Assembly: GCA_030535455.1 (NCBI GenBank)
Contig: JAUNJY010000041.1
Location: 1-39,252 of the forward strand
Length of the DNA: 39,252 bases
Direction of reading: 5' to 3'
Source: a bacterium
GTDB taxonomy: Bacteria; Bacillota; Clostridia; Lachnospirales; Lachnospiraceae
Numbering within the stretch: position 1 is the first letter of the stretch; each line of letters begins with the position of its first letter. Below the pieces are notes generated by a model. The model had not been told where the DNA came from, did no database searches, and was given only the letters and a program-made list of their open reading frames with translations. The position numbers and the translations under genes were made by a program. This document shows, piece after piece, positions 26,360-33,512 of the stretch.

Positions 26360-26902
26360 TTACTCTCTTCCTATATCTTTTCCAAGGTCGCATGTATAGC
26401 GAAATGCGACCTTGTCACCATCTTTTAACTCATACTTGCTGGTCCCGTAGTCCGGAATCTTATCATTGATCGTATACATCCAGCCACTTAAAGAGCCCGC
26501 TGAAAACTCATATAGATTGTTAATTCCCTGGATATAGACGCTTCCATAGGCATTTCCATCCGCTCCTTGGTATTCCAGCTGAATTTTATTTTCCTTCGTT
26601 GCCTTCTTAAGGAGGTCAAATGCGCTGTCGCCTTCCTTCATCTGATAGATCGTTTCCTTTAAGATTACACCGTCTTTGGGCACATAAGTCTCACTTTGCA
26701 GGCTCTGGTCTAGCTTATCATAATTATCAAGCAGTGTATCACAGTAGATGCCGATGGATACCTCTATGGTCTTGCCTTCGTTACTGCTGTCAGCGCTATA
26801 ATATTCGTCTACTGTCTGGAACTTGATCTTGCTTACTGCAAATGCAACAATTGCAACTAATACAAGATAGATAACAATTCTTTTATATCTTTTTTGTTTC
26901 AT
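26360..26902 (-). CDS. Membrane-anchored DUF4430 protein (transcobalamin beta-domain-like)
   Basis: 180 aa. Residues 8-24 form an N-terminal membrane anchor without a lipobox. The rest (about 45-178) is a DUF4430 domain: SAFDLLKKATKENKIQLEYQ, then the hallmark LSGWMYTINDKIPDYGTSKY (137-157 region), LKDGDKVAFRYT and DLGKDIG. This domain is the one shared with the C-terminal beta-domain of vertebrate transcobalamin and intrinsic factor, which covers one face of bound B12. It lies outside the membrane, encoded between the alpha-domain-like protein and EcfT under a cobalamin riboswitch, so a role in capturing or handing over cobalamin is likely though inferred. Confidence 0.82.
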   Translation of the reverse strand: MKQKRYKRIVIYLVLVAIVAFAVSKIKFQTVDEYYSADSSNEGKTIEVSIGIYCDTLLDNYDKLDQSLQSETYVPKDGVILKETIYQMKEGDSAFDLLKKATKENKIQLEYQGADGNAYGSVYIQGINNLYEFSAGSLSGWMYTINDKIPDYGTSKYELKDGDKVAFRYTCDLGKDIGRE

Positions 26903-26911
26903 ATTACTCCC

Positions 26912-27958
26912 TTATTGGAACTGATACAGCGGACTCTTTTCATTTACAAATCGGTCATAGGCAATCAATGCATAGAATGCCTGCTCACTGGCAATGGCAT
27001 TTGACTCCTTCATCTCCTCTGTATGTGAAAATCCTCCATCTGGATTTAAAAATGTCACTAATCCATCAATTACTGTGTTCCCATTCTTTATAAATCGCTG
27101 ATCCTGTTGTAGGTCAATCTCAAGTGCGGTAAGTGCAACGATTACTTGGGAAACCGTTTCACTGCTTTCTGTCTTCTTGTCGAGGAAGGTTCCTTTGTCT
27201 GTCTGGATTCCAGAAAGATACGTAAGTGCCTTATCAATGGCAATCTTAACTTCCTGCTCCCCTTTATATGGTGCCAAAGAGGTAAGCGCCATTGCTGTAA
27301 TATCGGCACTCTCCTGTCCTTGTACTATGGCAAATGCCCCGTTTTTCTGTTGATAACTAAGTATTTTTGCCACTATCTCTTCACGACTATAAAAAGCATC
27401 TTCCGGCACTTCATACTCCTTGCTGTCTAGCAAAATAAGTGCCCAAATATATCCGTTTAGCCCTTGTATATCTAACTGTGCTGTCTTCCCACGGTTATAT
27501 GTCCCGTCACTTACCAAATCAAATAGCCTTTCCCCTACCATTACATTGGAAGGATCCACACCAAGTGCCTGCAATGTAAGTCCAACACGGTGCCACTCTG
27601 TTGCCTTATTTGGATCAAGACCGCCTGTCTTTTCATATCGTTCCTTAATATTTTGAAGCAAGGCTTCTCTATAAATATCGTACTGGTCCTCAACTCCTGC
27701 TCTTGCCATGGAAAATACGAACCAGTCTCCACTTGAAGTTCCCGCCTGCATTGCATACTCTTTGGTAATCAGCGGTTCATCCTTCTTTATTCCTAACGTT
27801 TCTTTCTTCCATTCAATAATGTTCTCCATCATGCTTTCCACTTTTATAAGGCTCTCACATGCCTTACGTTTTCTTGATGAAGTGACTCCAATTGCAATCA
27901 CAAGAAGAAATGATAGAATCGCTATGATTAAAATTTTCTTTTTATTATGTCTTCTCAT
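26912..27958 (-). CDS. Transcobalamin alpha-domain-like (alpha6/alpha6 barrel) surface protein
   Basis: 348 aa with an N-terminal membrane anchor (8-27) after a basic cluster. The rest consists of repeated helical pairs of the prenyltransferase/squalene-cyclase barrel type: GLDPNKATEWHRVGLTLQAL, LNGYIWALILLDS, ESADITAMALTSLAPY, SSETVSQVIVALTAL and SNAIASEQAFYALIAYDRF, interspersed with NGAFA, KGTF and DGGF turns. The same fold makes up the N-terminal alpha-domain of intrinsic factor and transcobalamin. Lanthipeptide- or terpene-type catalytic residues are not seen. With DUF4430 proteins on both sides (10 and 25 nt away) it probably supplies the other half of a split cobalamin-binding unit. 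Confidence 0.78.
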   Translation of the reverse strand: MRRHNKKKILIIAILSFLLVIAIGVTSSRKRKACESLIKVESMMENIIEWKKETLGIKKDEPLITKEYAMQAGTSSGDWFVFSMARAGVEDQYDIYREALLQNIKERYEKTGGLDPNKATEWHRVGLTLQALGVDPSNVMVGERLFDLVSDGTYNRGKTAQLDIQGLNGYIWALILLDSKEYEVPEDAFYSREEIVAKILSYQQKNGAFAIVQGQESADITAMALTSLAPYKGEQEVKIAIDKALTYLSGIQTDKGTFLDKKTESSETVSQVIVALTALEIDLQQDQRFIKNGNTVIDGLVTFLNPDGGFSHTEEMKESNAIASEQAFYALIAYDRFVNEKSPLYQFQ

Positions 27959-27983
27959 TTTTACTTACTTCTCCTCTGTAGGC

Positions 27984-29006
27984 CTAAGCATCATATCCTA
28001 AACATAGTGTATATTTTAATAGCACATGATCTCCTACCTTTAAGTCATACTCGGACATGCCCACATTGGCATAGGTTCCATTAACACTATACCGCCAACC
28101 AGAGTACTTTGTAAAATCAAATTCTCCCAAACTGTCAGATTTGTAGCTATTGATACGAAGCTTAACATCTTGTTCCTCTAAAATTGACAGCACTCTTTGA
28201 GGTACGACTGGATTTCTTACCAAATTAGCTTTTGTAATTGCCTGTAAATAAAACATGCTGTCAACGCTTCCTTGGCTGGTATATCCAAATCCCTCCTGGG
28301 TTAGTCCCCGGGTAATCACTGCTGCTACACTTTCCCCCTGCTTTACTTCCACCTTAGCATTTTTAATATAGGTTCCATTTCCAATTACGCTGGCATCCAC
28401 AGTCAATGTAATTGTCGATGCTGATGGCGTAGATGTCTTCTCTGGCACTGTGGCAGATGGACTCTTTGCAGGAACTGTCGTTGGAGTTTGGGTTGGTTTT
28501 CTCGTTGGCTTCTTAGTCACCTTTGCTGTAGGTGTCATGGTTGCTGGTTTTGCCGTTACTGGTTTTGCCGTTACTGCTTGTGCCGGACTTTTGGTTGGCT
28601 TTCTCGTTGCAGTAGCTGTCTTGCTTGCCGAAGTTTTATTTGTCTGATCTGTGGTGCTTACAACTGGCACCTCTGTTGGCAATATTGTCTGCATGCCTTC
28701 TGTTTCCACTGGTGCTATACTAACTCCAGGTTCCTTGGTACTCTCTGGCTCCACTGTTGCTTCAGGTGTGGCACTTTCTACTACTGACGGTGTGTCCTTT
28801 ATTGTTTTAAGATCTGACCCAGGTGTTTCTTCTGCCAAGTCCTTTGGCCCCTGTGTCTCACTGGCCTTTTCTACTCTTTGATTATCTTCGCTGGCTGGCT
28901 GATTTTTGCCGACAAATCCTTGTTTATATATGATTGTTCCAGCTGTAATGGCCAATATAATACATAAGACTAGAATAATAATAGGTCTTAACGCCTTATT
29001 TTTCAT
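27984..29006 (-). CDS. Long-linker DUF4430 surface protein (transcobalamin beta-domain-like)
   Basis: 340 aa, first gene of the cobalamin operon. Residues 8-27 anchor the protein in the membrane; about 31-195 form an extended Thr/Pro/Ser/Lys/Ala-rich stalk with repeats such as KPTRKPTQTPT and TAKPVTAKPATMTPTAK; about 198-340 are a DUF4430 domain with YSGWRYSVNGTYANVGMS (301-318) and LKVGDHVLLKYTLCLG. The stalk could carry the domain across the peptidoglycan, making this the outermost receptor, with the shorter 180-aa protein nearer the transporter. The leader contains a cobalamin riboswitch 220 nt upstream. Confidence 0.82.
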   Translation of the reverse strand: MKNKALRPIIILVLCIILAITAGTIIYKQGFVGKNQPASEDNQRVEKASETQGPKDLAEETPGSDLKTIKDTPSVVESATPEATVEPESTKEPGVSIAPVETEGMQTILPTEVPVVSTTDQTNKTSASKTATATRKPTKSPAQAVTAKPVTAKPATMTPTAKVTKKPTRKPTQTPTTVPAKSPSATVPEKTSTPSASTITLTVDASVIGNGTYIKNAKVEVKQGESVAAVITRGLTQEGFGYTSQGSVDSMFYLQAITKANLVRNPVVPQRVLSILEEQDVKLRINSYKSDSLGEFDFTKYSGWRYSVNGTYANVGMSEYDLKVGDHVLLKYTLCLGYDA

Positions 29007-29087
29007 AACCTTACCTCTTAATTTCTCTTTATAATCTCATTGAGCTAATAGGAAATCAAAAGCGGTATTCTCTATACAAAATAAATG

Positions 29088-29175
29088 GGAGTTCCCCATA
29101 GTACCGTGTACAAACAATCACTTCAAAGTTCAAGCGATGAAAATACAATAGCACTGCTACGGAAGCTCCCAAGTA
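29088..29175 (-). terminator. Long imperfect hairpin, likely expression platform of the B12 riboswitch
   Basis: On the minus strand TGGGAGCTTCCGTAG at 29175 folds back on CTATGGGGAACTCCCA near 29088, with weaker pairing all the way to the loop, and is followed by TTTATTTTG. It lies between the aptamer and the first start codon, where a regulated terminator is expected. A small GTTCT/AGAAC hairpin precedes it (about 29190-29213). Confidence 0.55.
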
Positions 29176-29229
29176 TACTTATATAAAAATTCGTTCTACC
29201 GTTCTCCATTACCCAAGAACTTCTTCACC

Positions 29230-29390
29230 ATATTGGCAGGTCTCCTGACTTATGCTTCACCCTTCAAAGATCCTTCCTGCTTTATATATAAGGCAGTGGT
29301 TATATTCTTTGTCGTCTGCAATTACAGTAGAGGTCGCTGTGGAGGATTTTCACCCCGCTTCCCTTATTAAGAACGCTATTTCACCAATAT
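29230..29390 (-). ncRNA. Cobalamin (AdoCbl-type) riboswitch
   Basis: Minus-strand order of conserved elements: GGGAAGCGGGGTGAAAATCC, then CCACAGCGACC, TACTGTAA, CCACTGCC, GGAAGGATC, and the B12 box AAGTCAGGAGACCTGCC. P1 pairs ATATTGG (29384-29390) with CCAATAT (29230-29236). This is the standard class-I cobalamin aptamer, which normally turns genes off when B12 is plentiful. It precedes the DUF4430/ECF operon and is the main evidence for its substrate. Confidence 0.95.
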
Positions 29391-29449
29391 TGTCTTAAGT
29401 TGTAACTTATCATAACATACGCAGGTTTCATGTTTCAACCCTTACTTCA

Positions 29450-29674
29450 CTACAGCTTTTGTCTTTTCTCTAATTCTTCCCTCTCTAAAAAGAACGTATA
29501 TCCAATCATATCTCTGCTGATTGTAGAGTCTCCCTCACAACAGCAGCCGAAATTCTCCACCTGAAACGTACTCTCTGTCAGATTTTTCACCTTCCCCCAA
29601 TGAATTCTCCCATCCTCTTCATAATATATTATATCCCCGTTACGCACTATATCTTTACTACTCTTCTCCATCAT
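29450..29674 (-). CDS. Small protein with SH3-like beta content, unknown function
   Basis: 74 aa: DIVRNGDIIYYEEDGRIHWGKVKNL followed by FQVENFGCCCEGDSTISRDM. The NGDII-Y-x10-W-GKV pattern resembles small beta-barrel (SH3/Tudor-like) cytosolic proteins, and three consecutive Cys (about 45-47) are unusual. ATG follows AAAGGAG at good spacing, supporting a real gene. Same strand as, and just upstream of, the cobalamin riboswitch (60 nt). I do not recognise the family. Confidence 0.55.
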   Translation of the reverse strand: MMEKSSKDIVRNGDIIYYEEDGRIHWGKVKNLTESTFQVENFGCCCEGDSTISRDMIGYTFFLEREELEKRQKL

Positions 29675-29772
29675 TATATTAACTCCTTTTCATATTTATG
29701 TAATATAGCATCCAACCCCCACACACAATTTATACCTTCCAAAAAATCTGCCAAACCACAAACAAAAAAAGA

Positions 29773-29814
29773 AAAGGAGCTCCTAACAATTAGATTGTTT
29801 CGGGAGCCCCTTTT
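29773..29814 (-). terminator. Bidirectional terminator after the nucleobase permease
   Basis: AAAAGG(A)GCTCC and AACAAT pair with ATTGTT and GGGAGC(C)CCTTTT around TAG. On both strands the hairpin runs into T-rich sequence (TTTTTCTTTTT on plus, TCCTTTTCTTTTTTTG on minus). Its base sequence closely resembles the palindrome at 36.05-36.21 kb. Confidence 0.85.
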
Positions 29815-29854
29815 TCTTTTTCGATAAACTGCTTTATTTTAATACCAAGCCTCT

Positions 29855-31222
29855 CTAAGCTTCAACCTCTACGGCAGCCCCTTCAACATCCATGTTCTTT
29901 GGAAGAACTAGGTTTAATAGGATTGCCATAATGAATACAACTGCAACGCAATTTTCAGCAAATACATTGCGGATGATTTCAGGGAAGACTCTAAAGATAT
30001 CAGGTACTTGTGTAAATCCGATACCCACACTTAAAGATAAGGCAACAATTAATAAATTTCTTTGGTTATAGCCACACTTTGCAACCATATGTAGGCCACT
30101 GACTACGATGGAACCAAACATAATCAACGTACATCCGCCAAGAACAGGTTCCGGCAAGGTTGCCAATAAGTTTCCGAACACTGGGAACAGCCCTGCAATT
30201 ACCATAATGATGGCACCCATAAGGATTGTAAAACGATTTACTACCTTAGTCATCGCAACAAGTCCAACATTCTGGCTAAACGATGTAATTGGCATACAGC
30301 CAAATAAAGAAGAAATTGCACTTATGAAACCGTCACAGGCAACAGAACCGCTGATTTCCTTTTCCGTAGACTCACGATCAAGCGCAGTCTCTGATAATGC
30401 GAAAGTATCGCCAATTGTCTCTGTTGCAGAAACTAAGAAGATCAATACTACAGATACAATGGCATTAATATTGAATTCTGGCTTAAATGGCAAGAATTGT
30501 GGTAATGAAATTACACTGCTGTTTAAAACTGGAGAAAAATCAACTTTTCCCATCCAGATTGCAACAATATATCCAACTACTAGTCCTGCAAGAACTGCTA
30601 ATTGTTTAAAATAGTTCTTTGCGAAAATAGTAAATAAAAGGCAAGTAAGTAAGGTGATGGTTCCAAGAATCAAGTTAGATGAAGAACCAAAATCCGCGCT
30701 TCCATTTCCACCGCCAAAGGAATGAGCCCCTACATTAAGCAAGGAAAAACCAATTGCAGTAACTACGGTTGCAGAAACAATCGGAGTAATTAACCTTCTC
30801 CAGTATTTTGCAAATAATCCAAGGAATCCTTCAATAATACCTCCGACTAAGACAGCGCCTACGATTGCATTATATCCATATTTTACACCTATGGTAATAA
30901 AGATGGAAACAAAGGTAAAACTAATTCCCATAACGATTGGCAATCTGGATCCTATTTTCCAAACCGGATATAACTGGATCATGGTTCCAATTCCGGCAAT
31001 TAACATGGCGCATTGAATTAATCTTGCTGTGTCCTCACCTGAAAGACCACAAGCCTGTGCTACAATAATGATTGGTGTGATATTGGCAACAAACATGGCT
31101 AATACATGCTGCAGACCAAATGGAATTGCTTTTAAAACTGGCACTTTGCCATCTAGCTGATAGATATTTGATACCTTTGAATTGGCATCTGTTTGATTAG
31201 ATCGTACTTTACTTTTTGTCAT
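29855..31222 (-). CDS. Purine permease, NCS2 family (xanthine/uric acid-like)
   Basis: 455 aa, about twelve to fourteen transmembrane segments, of the nucleobase:cation symporter-2 family. The family signature QNVGLVAMTK (Q-N-x-G-x4-T-K) and the substrate-site ATETIGDTFALSE are present, as is the early AIPFGLQHVLAMFVANITPI. The sequence is nearer the xanthine/urate (PbuX/PucK) branch than uracil permeases. The leader holds a purine riboswitch with C at the specificity position, so guanine, hypoxanthine or xanthine controls it. ATG follows GGAGG. Confidence 0.92.
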   Translation of the reverse strand: MTKSKVRSNQTDANSKVSNIYQLDGKVPVLKAIPFGLQHVLAMFVANITPIIIVAQACGLSGEDTARLIQCAMLIAGIGTMIQLYPVWKIGSRLPIVMGISFTFVSIFITIGVKYGYNAIVGAVLVGGIIEGFLGLFAKYWRRLITPIVSATVVTAIGFSLLNVGAHSFGGGNGSADFGSSSNLILGTITLLTCLLFTIFAKNYFKQLAVLAGLVVGYIVAIWMGKVDFSPVLNSSVISLPQFLPFKPEFNINAIVSVVLIFLVSATETIGDTFALSETALDRESTEKEISGSVACDGFISAISSLFGCMPITSFSQNVGLVAMTKVVNRFTILMGAIIMVIAGLFPVFGNLLATLPEPVLGGCTLIMFGSIVVSGLHMVAKCGYNQRNLLIVALSLSVGIGFTQVPDIFRVFPEIIRNVFAENCVAVVFIMAILLNLVLPKNMDVEGAAVEVEA

Positions 31223-31280
31223 TACTGACCTCCATGCATATTTCGCATGACCGTATAAATAAGCCTCTAAATAGATATGT

Positions 31281-31309
31281 AAAAAGAATACTAGTTCTTT
31301 AAAAACTAG
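31281..31309 (-). terminator. Expression-platform terminator of the purine riboswitch
   Basis: Minus strand CTAGTTTT and AAGAACTAG form an 8-bp stem followed by TATTCTTTTT. Located 20 nt after the aptamer and about 60 nt before the start codon, consistent with premature termination on ligand binding. Confidence 0.75.
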
Positions 31310-31328
31310 ATACCTTACAAAATTCTAT

Positions 31329-31395
31329 ATCGTAGTCAAATCATTTAAGGCGATTTGGTAGAAACTGTTGAACCATATCATCAACGTTATACGAT
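31329..31395 (-). ncRNA. Purine riboswitch, guanine type
   Basis: Minus strand: P1 ATCGTA/TACGAT, J1-2 TATAAC, loop 2 TGATATGG, junction GTTTCTACC, loop 3 GCCTTAAA, and the final TTTGACTACG. All core positions of the purine aptamer are present. The nucleotide that pairs with ligand is C (in GACTA), which is diagnostic for guanine/hypoxanthine rather than adenine. Precedes the NCS2 permease gene. Confidence 0.95.
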
Positions 31396-31417
31396 GCATT
31401 GCTTTAATCTTTTAGAT

Positions 31418-31446
31418 ATCATAATTCATATTTCGACTTTTGTCTA
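31418..31446 (-). promoter_or_regulatory. Promoter of the purine riboswitch transcript
   Basis: TAGACA (31441-31446) and TATGAT (31418-31423) on the minus strand with 17 nt between. It lies inside the last codons of the upstream deacetylase gene. Confidence 0.6.
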
Positions 31447-32159
31447 CAGCTTTTTTCTTCTTTTAGACATTTAAATTCATATCCTTTATTTTTCCACACC
31501 GGAAGAACGATCTTTAATGCCTCCAACATTCGCTCAGGAGCTTCCTTTCTGCCACGTCCGTCATGCAGGCAAATAATATCTCCCGGCCTGGTCCGTTCCA
31601 ATAATTTTTCAGCAATACTCTGTTTGGTTGCAGCCGCCCTCCAGTCTGCCACTGTTACATTGGGAATGACCAGCTTCATCCCGTATTTTCTAAAAAAGGA
31701 TAACATGGACAAGTTTACACAGCCCCATGCCGGGCAGACCATGCTAGCGGTACTGTTTACCTTTTTTAAAATGATATAGGCCTCTGATAGATGCTGCTCT
31801 GTGGTAAATGGGTCCATAAATAATGCATTTCGATGGGTCAGACAGTGCAGCTGGATACTATGTCCCTCTTTTCTCATGCGCTTGATCATAACAGGGTTAT
31901 TGATGGCATTCGATGCAATCACGAAAAATGTAGCTTTTATTTCATACTTGCGTAAAAGCTCTAACAATTGTCCTGTGTAACGAATATCCGGACCATCCTG
32001 AAAGGTAAGGTATAACACATTTCCATTTTCCCCTCCCCTGTGACTACAATCATACTTTGATTTCCATCTCAAAAAAATGGTTGGAAGCAGACTGTACCAT
32101 GCAAGCAATCCTAAAATCACTCCAAATGCCATCCGAAACCCATTTTTCACATTCTCCAT
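31419..32159 (-). CDS. Polysaccharide deacetylase-like protein (NodB fold), atypical motif 1
   Basis: 246 aa. An N-terminal membrane segment (about 8-30) anchors a NodB-homology domain of carbohydrate esterase family 4. Motif 2 is present (HCLTH, His105/His109), as are a Trp motif (ADWRA) and the LHD strand. Motif 1, normally TFDDGP, is TFQDGP (52-57): the first Asp, the catalytic base, is Gln54, while the metal-binding Asp55 stays. Motif 3 lacks its usual Arg (VCPAWG). It may have low or altered activity, or bind glycan only. ATG follows AGAGGG. Targets could be peptidoglycan or spore cortex glycans. Confidence 0.85.
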   Translation of the reverse strand: MENVKNGFRMAFGVILGLLAWYSLLPTIFLRWKSKYDCSHRGGENGNVLYLTFQDGPDIRYTGQLLELLRKYEIKATFFVIASNAINNPVMIKRMRKEGHSIQLHCLTHRNALFMDPFTTEQHLSEAYIILKKVNSTASMVCPAWGCVNLSMLSFFRKYGMKLVIPNVTVADWRAAATKQSIAEKLLERTRPGDIICLHDGRGRKEAPERMLEALKIVLPVWKNKGYEFKCLKEEKSCRQKSKYEL

Positions 32160-32290
32160 CTTTTCCCTCTAACCTTGCTCATTCTATATACTACAAGTTA
32201 TGGGGTGTTTAAAAGAATTAGTACCTCATAGGCACTCATTTGGGACACCCACATATAATGAACTGTATTAAATAAAAGATAGGTGACTCT

Positions 32291-32827
32291 ATGGATACTA
32301 ATTATGACAATCAATCTGATTTTGAACCAATAGATTCCAAACACATTGATGATCAACAATTGGAAGACGAACAAGTAGACTCTCAGCAAATGGAAGACGA
32401 TATGGATATAATAGAAGAAGATCAGCTGGAAAACGATCAGCTGGACTCTCAGGAAATTGATTCACAAGAATTTGATTTACAGGAGTTTGATACTCAGGAA
32501 TTTGCTGCTCAAGAATTTGATCAGGATAACTATGTATATGAGCAGGATGATTACGATACGCTTGACTATGAACAATTAGATTATGAGCAACTGGATGATG
32601 AGGATGAGGATAAGGATAACGATCAAGTAGAAGCTACCAACTGGCGTATCGGTATTTTTCCTCCAGGATGTGGCCCTTACGGATGCCCAGGACTTGGCTG
32701 GGGTCCATATAGATGCGGCCCATATGGCTGTGTTGGCGGCGGCTGGTATCGACCAGGCTGGAACCGACCTGGACGTAGGTGGAATCCAAATTGGAACCGA
32801 CCTGGCTGGAATAGAAGGCCTTGGTAA
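32291..32827 (+). CDS. Two-part low-complexity protein: acidic repeats and Gly/Trp/Arg-rich tail
   Basis: 178 aa, no signal peptide or membrane segment. Residues 1-115 are very acidic and Gln-rich with short repeats (QEFD, QLDSQE, YEQLD); residues 116-178 are basic and rich in Gly, Pro, Trp, Tyr, Cys and Arg (PGCGPYGCPG, RCGPYGC, WNRPG repeated). Such charge-segregated, aromatic-rich composition occurs in spore-coat and other self-assembling proteins, but I do not recognise a family. Start ATG follows TAGGTGA. The codon pattern keeps the repeats partly degenerate, so it is a true coding sequence. Convergent with the c-di-GMP riboswitch transcript. Confidence 0.75.
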   Translation: MDTNYDNQSDFEPIDSKHIDDQQLEDEQVDSQQMEDDMDIIEEDQLENDQLDSQEIDSQEFDLQEFDTQEFAAQEFDQDNYVYEQDDYDTLDYEQLDYEQLDDEDEDKDNDQVEATNWRIGIFPPGCGPYGCPGLGWGPYRCGPYGCVGGGWYRPGWNRPGRRWNPNWNRPGWNRRPW

Positions 32828-32871
32828 ATGCTTTCATTCAAAACTTGAAGACTTTATCAACAAGCTAAAAA

Positions 32872-32906
32872 AAGACTGGATTGCCTCCTATCGGCAATCC
32901 AGTCTT
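32872..32906 (-). terminator. Strong minus-strand terminator ending the c-di-GMP riboswitch transcript
   Basis: Perfect 14-bp stem (AAGACTGGATTGCC and its complement) with a 7-nt loop, followed by TTTTTTT on the minus strand and only TCTTC on the plus strand. No minus-strand gene ends here, so it must stop the transcript from 33.5 kb; it may also serve the plus-strand gene ending at 32827. Confidence 0.85.
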
Positions 32907-33298
32907 CTTCATTTCGTGCTATTATTAAATAACATCTCCTAATGATTTTGATTCCCTGCTAATCGAAGCCTCCCTAATTTAGTCGTCCCTAACAACTAAA
33001 ATGCATTCGATTATGCATTGAAACAAAACCATTATTCACTTCACCTTTTTCATATGTATGATTACCCGGGTTCCCACACCCTTGTACTTCATATGATAGT
33101 TACAAAAATAAACGTTTCGGTTTTATTTCTTGTCTTTTGTTTCTTCGTTGCCTCACTTTAGAAAGAATACCGTAACCTCCCTAAGTCCTAAGTAATTCTG
33201 TTCTCTGCTCTAATATCTAAAGCTTGGCTTATATATTGAATTTCTCCCCTGTAAACGTATGCTAGTTGCATACAAACGCCGAGATGTACATAAAAAAA
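32907..33298 (-). ncRNA. Probable noncoding or micro-ORF transcript downstream of c-di-GMP riboswitch
   Basis: About 390 nt bracketed by the riboswitch terminator (33.3 kb) and a strong terminator (32.9 kb), with no gene on the minus strand. It contains GTATGC/GCATAC (around 33255-33273) and ATGCAT/ATGCAT (33001-33019) hairpins and three AGGGAGG- or AGGGGAG-like purine motifs. Frames of 17-18 codons exist (for example MKYKGVGTRVIIHMKKVK at about 33092-33036, and MVLFQCIIECILVVRDD starting near 33033 after AAGGTG) but none is compelling. I read it as a structured RNA or a tiny-peptide message. Confidence 0.45.
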
Positions 33299-33360
33299 GA
33301 GAATGCTGTAAAAATTTGGTCAAAACCATAATAGTTCACCTAAGTTCTACGACATTCTCA
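33299..33360 (-). terminator. Long hairpin terminator of the c-di-GMP riboswitch
   Basis: Minus strand GAGAATGTCGTAGAACTTAG folds back on a near-complement ending in GCATTCTC, pairing imperfectly along the full 60 nt, then TTTTTTTATG. Placed 50 nt after the aptamer, it fits a regulated terminator. Confidence 0.7.
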
Positions 33361-33410
33361 ATATTGTTATTCATAAATTATTGAAATTAACAAAAAGTAT
33401 GATGTACTCT

Positions 33411-33489
33411 TTGGCAACTGGCTGACATAGTATTTTTCAATACGTTAGTCCCTATAGCTTTGCGTCCCTAGATTTATCTAGGTTTGCCT
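33411..33489 (-). ncRNA. c-di-GMP-I riboswitch (GEMM-I)
   Basis: Minus strand shows the conserved parts in order: AGGCAAACC, a CTAGAT/ATCTAG P2 arm, GGGACGCAAAGC, ACTAA, then a P3 arm closed by GTCAGCCAGTTGCC. The tetraloop receptor and the G and A residues that hold the two guanines of c-di-GMP are recognisable. It has its own promoter and a terminator hairpin but no protein gene follows on the same strand. Confidence 0.88.
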
Positions 33490-33512
33490 ATTAAGTTTAT
33501 TAATACCTAGAC

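Noticed and set aside
28441-28650. Thr/Pro coding repeats as a CRISPR or DNA repeat
   Set aside because: The repetition follows codons of the protein stalk (T-A-K-P, K-P-T) with irregular period; no spacers.
30108-30614. 168-aa plus-strand open frame
   Set aside because: Antisense shadow of the NCS2 permease; no motif and no upstream start signals.
33061-33100. tRNA-like segment around CCCGGGTTCCCACACCC
   Set aside because: No acceptor stem, anticodon arm or T-loop GTTCGAnTC could be assembled on either strand.
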